From NCBI GenBank assembly GCA_029256185.1, contig JAQSYI010000071.1, positions 1-33,885 of the forward strand: a stretch of DNA of 33,885 nucleotides, written 5' to 3'. The notes beneath the pieces are model-generated. The model searched no databases. It was given only the letters and a program-made list of their open reading frames with translations, and had not been told where the DNA came from. Shown here piece by piece: positions 1 through 7,083 of the stretch. The translations under genes and the position numbers were made by a program. This stretch comes from Paenibacillaceae bacterium (GTDB lineage Bacteria; Bacillota; Bacilli; Paenibacillales; NBRC-103111). Position 1 is the first letter of the stretch; every line of letters starts with the position of its first letter.

Positions 1-159
1 AGATTTAGTCGAATTTTCGTTTCTGGCAAGGCGCTTTTGTGCAGGCGTACCGGGGACCCCGGGCCAAGCGAAAGCAACGAAGCTAGGGGCGAAAAGGCGA
101 CGAAAGATGCCCTCAAGCGAGTTTTCAGACACGCCCTAAATCATGCTCCACGTCTTCAC
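1..159. other. Non-coding sequence downstream of degS, possible dispersed repeat
   Basis: On the minus strand this stretch follows the degS stop codon, where degU normally follows closely. I cannot find a DegU-like start in it. The sequence is GC-rich and patterned: a perfect hairpin CCGGGG-A-CCCCGG lies at 50-62, and runs built from CGAA and TTCG motifs fill 62-115. It looks more like an intergenic repeat unit than coding DNA. Calling it a repeat is inference, because only one copy is in the window. A plus-strand open frame from 37 runs antisense into degS and has no recognisable protein features. Confidence 0.35.
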
Positions 160-1335
160 CTAGGATTGCCCCGGTTGCTCCGTTCTTCCTTCCTCGGGGG
201 GGCCAATGGGAATAAGCATGGAAATTTTAGTGCCGCTGCCTTTTTCCGAATCGATGTCCAACCTTCCTTCCAGCAGCTCAACCCGTTCCCGCATGCCGAT
301 CATCCCAAAGTTAACGCCCTTGTTCATCTTCGATTCCACTGTCCTCACGTCAAACCCTTGCCCGTTATCCTGAATGTAAATTTTCACCATCTTGGCCTGA
401 AAGGTAAGCTCCAGCGAAACATACGAAGCATTGGCATGCTTGAACACATTGGAAAACGCCTCTTGCACCAGCCGGTAGATAGCCACTTCCATGCCCGAAG
501 GCAAGCGGTTCTCTCTGCCTACCAGTTCAAACTTGATTCTTATCTTGGTTTTATCCTCGAAATCCTGAACAAACTTGCGCAAAGTCGGAATCAGTCCCAG
601 ATCATCAAGAGCCATCGGCCGGAGATTAAAGATGATCTTGCGAACCTCCTCCAGTCCCCCGCGGACCTGCGCCTTCAAATCATGCAACTCCGCCTTCACC
701 GACTCATATTCCTCACGGTTGAGCATTCTCTGGGTAATCTCGGTTCGCAGGACTACGTTAGCCATGGATTGTGCCAACCCGTCGTGGATTTCCCGGGCAA
801 TTCTTTTGCGCTCATCCTCCTGAGCCAGGATGATCTTCAATCCGATGAGCTGCCGATTTTTGGCTGATTCCAGAATACGGGTAACCTGATTCAGGTCACC
901 CGTCAAATACTCCAATACCACATTCATTTGGGAGACAAGCGTCTCTGCCCGCTCCACTTGCTTATCAACATTTTTGATCCGCTTTTGCAGATCATCCCGC
1001 CGTTGCTTCAGATGGGTTTCCTTTTCGTTGGCAATGGTCAGTTGCAATTGCATGCTCGTTGCCGCCTCATAGGAAATACGGATATCCTCTTCAGTGAATT
1101 TATGGAAATCCCGGCTGACTTCCGTCAGACGGATCCTGGCACGCTTATAAGCCAATTCCAGCTTATCCACCTGCTCAATGGTCAAGGATACCTCTTCTAT
1201 TACCGATTGTAGTTCCTTGGAGAGAGCTTCTCGTTCTGAGCGGGAGCTTTCACAGATCTCGAAAATCTGGTACTTGCTCTCTTCCATGACGGTAATGGCA
1301 TTTTTTATAACGCGGTCAATAGCATCTACCTGCAA
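160..1335 (-). CDS. degS: Sensor histidine kinase DegS
   Basis: Cytoplasmic two-component sensor kinase of 391 residues that phosphorylates DegU, the regulator of exoenzymes, motility and competence. Residues 1-155 form a long charged coiled-coil region of the DegS sensor type with no membrane segment. The HisKA_3 phosphoacceptor is His184 in ERKRIAREIHDGLAQS. The HATPase part shows the N box (EAFSNVFKHAN), DNGQGFD and FGMIGMRERVELLEG. Overall it matches Bacillus DegS end to end. The start is TTG at 1333-1335: an in-frame TGA lies 18 nt upstream, so there is little alternative, and AAGGGG sits 10 nt before it. The usual partner degU would lie to the left, but the 159 bases visible there do not encode its start. 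A sigma-A-like promoter precedes the gene. Identification is firm; the start is likely. Confidence 0.95.
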   Translation of the reverse strand: MQVDAIDRVIKNAITVMEESKYQIFEICESSRSEREALSKELQSVIEEVSLTIEQVDKLELAYKRARIRLTEVSRDFHKFTEEDIRISYEAATSMQLQLTIANEKETHLKQRRDDLQKRIKNVDKQVERAETLVSQMNVVLEYLTGDLNQVTRILESAKNRQLIGLKIILAQEDERKRIAREIHDGLAQSMANVVLRTEITQRMLNREEYESVKAELHDLKAQVRGGLEEVRKIIFNLRPMALDDLGLIPTLRKFVQDFEDKTKIRIKFELVGRENRLPSGMEVAIYRLVQEAFSNVFKHANASYVSLELTFQAKMVKIYIQDNGQGFDVRTVESKMNKGVNFGMIGMRERVELLEGRLDIDSEKGSGTKISMLIPIGPPEEGRTEQPGQS

Positions 1336-1380
1336 ACGGATCTGGCCCCTTCAATTAGACTTAATTCGAGCAACTATTAC

Positions 1381-1410
1381 TTTATACTATCATAATTCTC
1401 GACTTTTGAA
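1381..1410 (-). promoter_or_regulatory. Candidate sigma-A promoter of degS
   Basis: Read on the minus strand: TTCAAA, an 18-nt spacer, then TATAAA, about 45 nt before the degS TTG start. The -10 is good and the -35 is weak. It would make degS a transcript separate from the gene to its right. Confidence 0.4.
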
Positions 1411-1433
1411 GTGATGAGTAAGAACTATTTTCG

Positions 1434-4049
1434 TTACTCCAGCGCTACTGTCCAGGTCTTTTCGTCCCAAATAACCTTCCAGCCCAGGTATTCCGTCAGG
1501 ACCCGCAGCGGCACCATGGTCCGTTCGCCTCTTAATTCGGGAGACACCTCAGCTGTTTTACGGGTTCCGTCCGCCAGATAATCCTTCTGGCCAATCCAGA
1601 ACTCCATCATCTGCTGTCCCCGGAAAATCGTGATCCGCTGCTCCGCCGCATCCCATTCTACAGCACCGCCCAACGCTTCGGTTACGAGACGGATCGGCAC
1701 CAGCGTATTTCCTTCTACGATTAAGGGCGCCTGGTCTACATTCTGCTTGACTCCATTCACCTGGATAACCGGCTTGTTGATAGTGAGAACAACCTGATTG
1801 CGCGGAAGTGCAGGCACCTGGCCCTTATATTGGAACTTGATATTGTCAAACTGGATAATGCCTTTTAACTCCCGCTCATCCTGCCCCTCTTCAACACTTG
1901 CCACATAGATTCGGGTCAGTTTGACCGGATATGTCATATGATGGGATGTCAAATCCGCCGTTATTGTCTTCCAGCCCTTCCAATTTACCGATTTGGCCAG
2001 ATCCACCCGGTTGGTATCTCCATCGCCGTCAATGAATTCAGCCCTTAACCAGTTCAGACTCTCGTCGCCATTCACATCAATCATCATGGCTTGAGGCTCG
2101 CCCGGCACGGTGACGTTCTTGTCCCCGATAACCGCGTAAGCTGCTTTCGTACCGGCCCCTTGGGAGAAATCATAGGACAGGTGAGCGAATGGGCGTCCCG
2201 AATACGGAGGCTCGTTGCTCATATAAGCCTTGCCTGCAACCCCTTCGGTGGACTCAAAGGTAATCCGATACCGGAGCTTGTCAAAGTCCGCAAATAATCT
2301 TGTTTCTCCCACTGTTAATGCAGTCATCGTACTAAAACCGTTGTAGCGGGCAATCAGCAGAGCTTGTTGAGAGCCTTGCGTACTGTCGACATGCAGTACG
2401 TTTTCTTTGACGGTGCCTTTGATGCCGCGAACTTCCCAAGAAAGCAGACCAGAGGGCAATTGGCGGGTCACGCCTGACTTGGTTTTTGCGGTAACTGTCA
2501 GGGACACATTCTCTCCTTCACGGAGTACCGGCGGATATGCGGCAATCTTAAGCTCTGCAATTCCTTCGCTGCCTACGATCTCTACCGCCTTCGTCTGCTC
2601 CGCCAAGCCGGCTTTCACTGTAATATTGGCCTTGCCTTTTTGCGCGGCGGTGAAGGTGTTCTCTCCGCTCAGTTGAAGCGCCGGTTCAGCGGACCAGACA
2701 GCCTTGATTTCCTCCGGTTCCACTGGATTATAGTATTCATCATAACCGCTTAGAGTATAAGCCGCATTTTCCCCGATAAATAAGATATCAGGACCTTCCA
2801 CGGTAAGGCCCTTGACCTGCCCTTTAGGAGCCAGTGAATAGACACCCACTCCATTTACTACTTTCCGCTCAGAGCCTGTCTCCAGAGCATTGACCAGTTC
2901 CACATTCGTCTCTCCAAAAGGCCGTGACACCATCTGGGTAGACCCGCCCCCATCCAGGTTGATTCCTTTCCATACGCCTACCTGAATCATCAGTTTTTGC
3001 AACTCGGGCAAAGTCAGACCTTTGCTGTCGCCACTATTATCCGCTGTGATCAGGTACACATACCGCTCATCCTGGGAGTAGCCGATTGCTGTCCGGGAGC
3101 GGGCGCTATTCCCGCTTACATCCGATATATTTCTGGAGAAGACAGCCGGAGCCCCTCCTTCCACCAGAATAGTATGGCCTCCAATCATCATCTGGAAGCT
3201 CTTATAATCATACGTCAGCGTGCGGTCCACCGGAAATACATTGTACTCGGCCTTAATCGATTGTCCCACTTTGAGATGTTGCTGCACGAATTCAGCCGCT
3301 TTGCCTGAAGCCCGCAGAATATAGCCGTTGTCCGGTGCAATCCTGTCGATGACGCCATTGGCGATCTCCCGGACCACATTATTGAGCACAAGCACCTCTG
3401 TAGGGCTGGTTACACCGTCGTTCGCACGGCTTACCTGAGCCCAGGCGCTGGTATACATGTAGAGACCGTCAATCATGGAGTGCACCTTGCTGGGTTCGTA
3501 CCAATAAGCAGTCTTATTGATGCCGCCCAGTGTGTAGCTGGCTCCATCCTTGGCTATGATCTTGGAATTTGTATCAAGGGTGAACAATTCCACCACAGGC
3601 TTGCGGTCTTTCGTAATTCCGAAAGTATAGAAACCAGGCAGATACGGTGGTGTAGCCATTAACTGACCATTGGATATTTGTGGACCCACCGGCACCCCTT
3701 CGTACTGTGTATTATAAAAATCTCCATTCACAGCGGCTACGGCGCCCGTCTCCTTGGCCATTCCCATGATCGTCTGCTTCTTCGTGAATTGCCCGCCCGT
3801 TCCCGTCATCACATCCACTTTTACATACGGATTTTGAAGATCCACCTGAACCACATTGGCGTTAACCGTAACAGGCTTGCCGCTTCTTTCTGTCTTCCAT
3901 ACATAAGACTTTAATACAGCTCCTGCTGTAATGATTTCTTCCTTTTTTAACTCAATGACAGGCTCAGTGGCGGCATGAAGCGGTTTTACGGGAAATAGAG
4001 GGATTATGAGTGCAAGGGCTAATGCCCATTTGCTTGCGCGGGACAGCAT
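1434..4049 (-). CDS. Secreted phosphodiester glycosidase (NAGPA-type) with C-terminal stalk domain
   Basis: Predicted exported protein of 871 residues. A signal peptide spans residues 1-26 (WALALALIIPLFPVKPLHA). Residues about 80-400 form a NAGPA (former DUF2233) phosphodiester glycosidase domain, seen in AVNGDFYNTQYEG (106-118), RTAIGYS (319-325) and INLDGGGSTQM (363-373). The middle, about 410-740, looks like Ig-like and carbohydrate-binding-type beta domains. Residues 753-871 are a copper amine oxidase N-terminal-like (stalk) domain, with the paired motifs LVPIRLVTEALGG and MVPLRVLTEYLGW. The family cleaves sugar-phosphodiester bonds; here it could act on wall polymer or teichoic-type linkages, which is inference from neighbouring genes. 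The frame is open for 77 more codons upstream (to 4280), but I chose the ATG at 4047-4049 because it begins the signal peptide and follows AAAAGGA. Confidence 0.85.
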   Translation of the reverse strand: MLSRASKWALALALIIPLFPVKPLHAATEPVIELKKEEIITAGAVLKSYVWKTERSGKPVTVNANVVQVDLQNPYVKVDVMTGTGGQFTKKQTIMGMAKETGAVAAVNGDFYNTQYEGVPVGPQISNGQLMATPPYLPGFYTFGITKDRKPVVELFTLDTNSKIIAKDGASYTLGGINKTAYWYEPSKVHSMIDGLYMYTSAWAQVSRANDGVTSPTEVLVLNNVVREIANGVIDRIAPDNGYILRASGKAAEFVQQHLKVGQSIKAEYNVFPVDRTLTYDYKSFQMMIGGHTILVEGGAPAVFSRNISDVSGNSARSRTAIGYSQDERYVYLITADNSGDSKGLTLPELQKLMIQVGVWKGINLDGGGSTQMVSRPFGETNVELVNALETGSERKVVNGVGVYSLAPKGQVKGLTVEGPDILFIGENAAYTLSGYDEYYNPVEPEEIKAVWSAEPALQLSGENTFTAAQKGKANITVKAGLAEQTKAVEIVGSEGIAELKIAAYPPVLREGENVSLTVTAKTKSGVTRQLPSGLLSWEVRGIKGTVKENVLHVDSTQGSQQALLIARYNGFSTMTALTVGETRLFADFDKLRYRITFESTEGVAGKAYMSNEPPYSGRPFAHLSYDFSQGAGTKAAYAVIGDKNVTVPGEPQAMMIDVNGDESLNWLRAEFIDGDGDTNRVDLAKSVNWKGWKTITADLTSHHMTYPVKLTRIYVASVEEGQDERELKGIIQFDNIKFQYKGQVPALPRNQVVLTINKPVIQVNGVKQNVDQAPLIVEGNTLVPIRLVTEALGGAVEWDAAEQRITIFRGQQMMEFWIGQKDYLADGTRKTAEVSPELRGERTMVPLRVLTEYLGWKVIWDEKTWTVALE

Positions 4050-4250
4050 CTTGGTTCCTTTTGAATACCCGGTTGAGCTGACTTCATGACCTGGATCTTC
4101 TGCAATGAATTCGTTGAGGCAGCTTGTCCCTGCAGCTCCCCATCCCTCTCCATTCCCCTTATACAGTGACTGTTTCATCCGACTCTTCTTTGTATTTCCC
4201 AGTTGCACATCCAGAACTCCTCTCCAATTTGGTCTGGCTCTATATGGTTC

Positions 4251-4266
4251 GTCTATAGGTATAGAC
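4251..4266. promoter_or_regulatory. Perfect inverted repeat upstream of the glycosidase gene
   Basis: GTCTATA-GG-TATAGAC is a perfect 7-bp inverted repeat about 200 nt before the chosen start of the glycosidase gene and just after the metK terminator. It has the size of a repressor operator. No -35/-10 pair with good spacing is seen around it, so the operator role is speculative. Confidence 0.25.
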
Positions 4267-4305
4267 TTTCTGTACGCCATAAAAGTTACGGTGAAACCAA
4301 ATAAA

Positions 4306-4336
4306 ATTAAAAAGGCAGACCCGAAATCGGCCTGCC
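4306..4336 (-). terminator. Rho-independent terminator of metK
   Basis: In the minus-strand transcript, a stem GGCAG/CTGCC with two further inner G-C pairs is followed directly by TTTTTAATT. It lies 36 nt after the metK stop codon and separates metK from the glycosidase gene. Confidence 0.75.
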
Positions 4337-4371
4337 CCGCTAATTATATATTGTCTCCAACAGGCAGACAA

Positions 4372-5571
4372 CTAGATTGCCGCTTCCTTACGCAGTTGCT
4401 CGGCCTTATCGGTTCTTTCCCAAGGCAGATCCACATCCGTTCGGCCAAAATGTCCATAAGCCGCAGTTTGCCGATAGATGGGACGGCGAAGCCCCAACTC
4501 CTTGATAATTCCCGCGGGACGAAGATCAAAGTTGTTATAGATCAGTTCAACTAGCCTTTCATTGCTAATCCGGCCTGTCCCGTAAGTATCTACGCTCACC
4601 GAAACCGGGCGGGCAACACCAATTGCGTAGGCGAGTTGAATTTCCACTTTGTCGGCCAACCCCGCCGCCACAATATTCTTAGCCACATAACGGGCTGCAT
4701 ATGCCGCGGAACGGTCTACCTTGGTAGGATCCTTCCCCGAGAATGCCCCGCCGCCGTGACGGGCGTAACCGCCGTAGGTATCTACAATGATTTTCCGGCC
4801 TGTGAGTCCGGCATCCCCTTGTGGTCCGCCAATAACAAAGCGTCCGGTTGGATTGATGAAGAATTTGGTGTTCTCGTCCAAGAATTCAGCAGGAACCACC
4901 GGCTTAATCACATACTCTTTGATATCCCGCTGGATTTGCTCCAGTGTAATCTCCTCGGCGTGTTGGGTAGAGACAACAATTGCATCTACCCGGACAGGCT
5001 TGTCTCCATCGTATTCTACAGTAACCTGAGTCTTGCCATCCGGTCGAAGATACTTAAGCGTTCCATCCTTGCGAACCTCAGCCAACCGACGTGCCAAACG
5101 ATGGGATAACGAAATAGGTAATGGCATTAATTCCGGGGTCTCGTTCACCGCAAAACCGAACATCAAGCCCTGATCCCCTGCGCCTAATGCTTCAATCTCT
5201 TCCTCGGTCATGGTTCCTTCTCTGGCTTCCAGCGCCTTGTTCACACCCATTGCGATGTCAGCAGATTGTTCATTCAGAGAGGTGAGAACAGCACAGGTTT
5301 GGGAATCAAAACCGAATTTGGCACGGGTATAACCGATTTCCTTAATCGTATTGCGCGCAATCGCTGAAATATCGACATAATCTGCCACGCTGCTGATTTC
5401 ACCGATGATAAGCACCAGCCCGGTTGCCACGGATACCTCGCAAGCAACCCGCGCATTGGGGTCAGCCGCTAAGAAAGCATCCAGTACAGAATCGGAAATT
5501 TGATCACATATCTTGTCCGGATGTCCTTCGGTAACGGATTCGGACGTGAATAAATGTCTTGAAGTCGTCAT
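4372..5571 (-). CDS. metK: S-adenosylmethionine synthase MetK
   Basis: Cytoplasmic enzyme of 399 residues making S-adenosylmethionine from methionine and ATP; a full-length family member. The N terminus MTTSRHLFTSESVTEGHPDK carries the ATP-binding His17. GAGDQGLMFGFA and the phosphate loop GGGAFSGKDPTKVDRSAAY are both intact. The ATG at 5569-5571 follows GGGAGG by 9 nt, so the open frame further upstream (to 5667) is leader RNA, not protein. The gene stands alone between its own promoter (5782-5810) and terminator (4306-4336). A leader of about 200 nt containing an internal terminator suggests control by premature termination. Firmicute metK genes often carry a SAM-I riboswitch, but the SAM-I core is not recognisable here. 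Confidence 0.98.
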   Translation of the reverse strand: MTTSRHLFTSESVTEGHPDKICDQISDSVLDAFLAADPNARVACEVSVATGLVLIIGEISSVADYVDISAIARNTIKEIGYTRAKFGFDSQTCAVLTSLNEQSADIAMGVNKALEAREGTMTEEEIEALGAGDQGLMFGFAVNETPELMPLPISLSHRLARRLAEVRKDGTLKYLRPDGKTQVTVEYDGDKPVRVDAIVVSTQHAEEITLEQIQRDIKEYVIKPVVPAEFLDENTKFFINPTGRFVIGGPQGDAGLTGRKIIVDTYGGYARHGGGAFSGKDPTKVDRSAAYAARYVAKNIVAAGLADKVEIQLAYAIGVARPVSVSVDTYGTGRISNERLVELIYNNFDLRPAGIIKELGLRRPIYRQTAAYGHFGRTDVDLPWERTDKAEQLRKEAAI

Positions 5572-5775
5572 TGTTCTCGACCTCCCTGAGAAAGTGTCGT
5601 AAGGTCGCCTGTAGTCTGCATGAAAAAAACCTCTAACGAGGCTCTCGTGGTTCGAGTGGCCCCGCATAGAGGAATATTATGCGTACAATCCGCACCTTAG
5701 GAGCTGCGAGGAATTAGCGGTGTTTTATTTCGCCGCAGTCTCTTCGTTGGTGTCAGCCGATTTCCGTGACCTCAA
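5572..5775 (-). promoter_or_regulatory. metK 5' leader, candidate attenuator or riboswitch of unclear class
   Basis: This is the stretch between the predicted start site (about 5775) and the metK ATG. In the transcript I see: a GCGG/CCGC hairpin at about 5718-5737; the string GCUAAUUCC followed by GCAG, which resembles the J3/4-P4 part of SAM-I; a perfect hairpin GCAUA-loop-UAUGC (5664-5682); and a hairpin CUCG-AACCA-CGAG (5644-5656) overlapping the 5' arm of a terminator. The usual SAM-I elements (the GGGACUGGCCC-like and CCCGGCAACC strings and the P1 closing GAGAGAU) are absent. T-box, SMK and other familiar consensus strings were not found either. The architecture is that of a switch; the ligand is unknown. 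Confidence 0.55.
5623..5646 (-). terminator. Leader terminator upstream of metK
   Basis: In the transcript, CCUC-GUUA-GAGG is followed by seven U residues, and the stem can extend with GAGAG pairing into the U run. It ends about 50 nt before the metK ATG. An alternative hairpin at 5644-5656 uses part of the same 5' arm, so the two are mutually exclusive, as expected for transcription attenuation. Confidence 0.6.
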
Positions 5776-5781
5776 TTGTTA

Positions 5782-5810
5782 AATATACTGGATTTGTTGA
5801 AGGCTGTCAA
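5782..5810 (-). promoter_or_regulatory. Strong sigma-A promoter of metK
   Basis: On the minus strand: a perfect TTGACA, a 17-nt spacer, then TATATT. The expected start site is near 5775, giving a leader of about 200 nt before the ATG. Confidence 0.75.
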
Positions 5811-5869
5811 TTCAAGACGAATAGAATGAGAAAATAGTGGTTAACTTGTAAATGATCATAAATCAATGG

Positions 5870-6145
5870 TTAGCTTAGGGAAAACAAGGACTCTTCCGCT
5901 TTTTGAATCAGACGCTTGGTTATATTGCCTCCAACATAACCGGCATCCCGGGAAGCGATATGTCCCCAATAGTCTTCTTTGATGGAGCCTGCTTGCATGG
6001 AACCCAATTCAGTTGCAAATTCTGTATCTGAGGCAAGGGATTGCAGCGCTTGTTTGCCTACAGGCAGACCCAACTCAGCGGCAATTTCATATTTCATCAC
6101 GTCCAGCGCTGCTTTGCATTGAGGAACTACTTTGTTATTGGCCAT
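5870..6145 (-). CDS. Divergent alpha/beta-type small acid-soluble spore protein
   Basis: Small spore protein of 91 residues, predicted to bind and protect forespore DNA. The N-terminal part (ALDVMKYEIAAELGLPVG, 13-30) matches the first conserved block of alpha/beta SASPs, including the germination-protease site region around EIAAE. The C-terminal block VGGNITKRLIQKAEESL (71-87) matches the second. Between them lies an unusual segment, about residues 31-70. It holds TEFATE (41-46), a second sequence of the GPR cleavage-site type, and YWGHIASRDAG (59-69), which recalls the SspF group. The ATG follows a strong AAGGAGGTG by 6 nt. Upstream is a sigma-G-like -10 (CATACTA). Family assignment is confident; which ssp gene it corresponds to is not clear. 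Confidence 0.88.
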   Translation of the reverse strand: MANNKVVPQCKAALDVMKYEIAAELGLPVGKQALQSLASDTEFATELGSMQAGSIKEDYWGHIASRDAGYVGGNITKRLIQKAEESLFSLS

Positions 6146-6178
6146 TTGGATTCACCTCCTTCGTCATCGGTGTACCCA

Positions 6179-6185
6179 TAGTATG
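6179..6185 (-). promoter_or_regulatory. Sigma-G-like -10 element of the spore protein gene
   Basis: CATACTA on the minus strand matches the sigma-G -10 consensus, about 35 nt before the ATG of the spore protein gene. The matching -35 at the right distance (GGTTG) is weak, so only the -10 is claimed. Forespore expression fits the gene product. Confidence 0.4.
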
Positions 6186-6273
6186 ACCCTTTGCAGCAGC
6201 GCCAACCGAATAAGATCATTCCAAAAAGGGTAAAAATCTGTTGATGAATATTCTTACAAACCTCGACTTTACT

Positions 6274-6294
6274 AAAAATTCAGCCGTGTGAATT
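6274..6294 (-). terminator. Weak terminator after the unknown exported protein gene
   Basis: In the transcript, AAUUCA-CACGGC-UGAAUU followed by UUU, about 10 nt past the stop codon of the 6305-6895 gene. The stem is AU-rich, so termination would be modest. Confidence 0.35.
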
Positions 6295-6304
6295 AGCCTT
6301 CTGA

Positions 6305-6895
6305 TTAATGGTCCGCGAGAGTTGTCCCATCTGCATTCTGGATTGAATAGCCGCCGCGGATCATAATGTAGATCTCATCCTTATTTTTAGGGTCGGGCTT
6401 AATACCACGTCCATCCCGGGGGAAGATCAATAAGTGGTTTAGCTCCACAGCCGTTCCCGCGGCAAGATCCTTGCCTGCCGTTACATCAGGAATTCCATCG
6501 CCATCGGTACTGACAGCTACTGTTTTCCCCGTCCGTACGATCAGTTCCCCGCCTGCCTTGGCAAAAAGCGTCTGCCCGGTCTGCAGTTGAACAACTGTGA
6601 GTGTAGACGTACTGCTGCCGCTTTCCGGCTTAGCCGTGTCTTGTGGTTGCGGAGTAACAGTAGGTTTAGGTGTGGTTGTTGTCGCACCACCTTGCTTCGC
6701 CACTTCCTTTGCTACCAACTCAGCCAATTGCTGATCCAGGTAACTCTTGGTCACCAAGGGATCGTTAATAGTAGCAGCTTGAGCGGAGCTAGGGGATGCA
6801 CTATCCGCATTCGTGTGAAAAGTATTAACACCCAGCAGCAATACAACACTGACACCAACAATTAATGATAATCCCTTAATTCGGCTTTTGTTCAT
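6305..6895 (-). CDS. Exported protein of unknown function
   Basis: A 196-residue protein I do not recognise. It begins with basic residues and a hydrophobic segment (GLSLIVGVSVVLLLGVNTF, about 7-25), a signal peptide or membrane anchor. Then come a short stretch with TKSYLDQQLAELVAKEVAK, which may be helical, and a Thr/Pro-rich linker (about 70-95) with repeated TP and PKP. The C-terminal domain (about 98-196) contains GQTLFAKAGGELIVRTGK, DGIPDVTAGKDL and HLLIFPRDGRGI and looks conserved and beta-rich. The ATG at 6893-6895 was chosen because AAAGGAG sits 7 nt before it; an ATG seven codons upstream lacks such a site. It sits alone between the spore protein and S-layer genes, with weak termination after it. 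Location outside the membrane is inferred; function is unknown. Confidence 0.8.
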   Translation of the reverse strand: MNKSRIKGLSLIVGVSVVLLLGVNTFHTNADSASPSSAQAATINDPLVTKSYLDQQLAELVAKEVAKQGGATTTTPKPTVTPQPQDTAKPESGSSTSTLTVVQLQTGQTLFAKAGGELIVRTGKTVAVSTDGDGIPDVTAGKDLAAGTAVELNHLLIFPRDGRGIKPDPKNKDEIYIMIRGGYSIQNADGTTLADH

Positions 6896-7033
6896 GAATA
6901 AACTCCTTTCTTTCATAAAACTAATACTAAGCTTATCATAAGTGGACTTATAAAGTGGAGTCTTGTGTTTAAAGTTTTAGTAACAGGCAAGTAGGACAGA
7001 ACAGGTTAAAAATGATGAAAAGATCCATAAAGC

Positions 7034-7066
7034 AAAAAAGAAGCCGGGAATAAATCCCGACTTCTT
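7034..7066 (-). terminator. Terminator of the S-layer gene
   Basis: In the transcript, GAAGUCGGGA-UUUA-UUCCCGGCUUC followed by UUUUUU, within 50 nt of the stop codon. It is a strong, nearly perfect stem and would end the S-layer mRNA. Confidence 0.9.
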
Positions 7067-7083
7067 CGTTGGTAAAGATTAAA

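Noticed and set aside
37..867. Plus-strand open frame at the left end
   Set aside because: Mostly antisense to degS in a shadow frame; its start lies in the patterned non-coding stretch.
5572..5775. Assignment of the metK leader as a standard SAM-I riboswitch
   Set aside because: Only GCUAAUUCC and GCAG resemble it; the other conserved strings and the P1 closing sequence are absent, so I left the class open.
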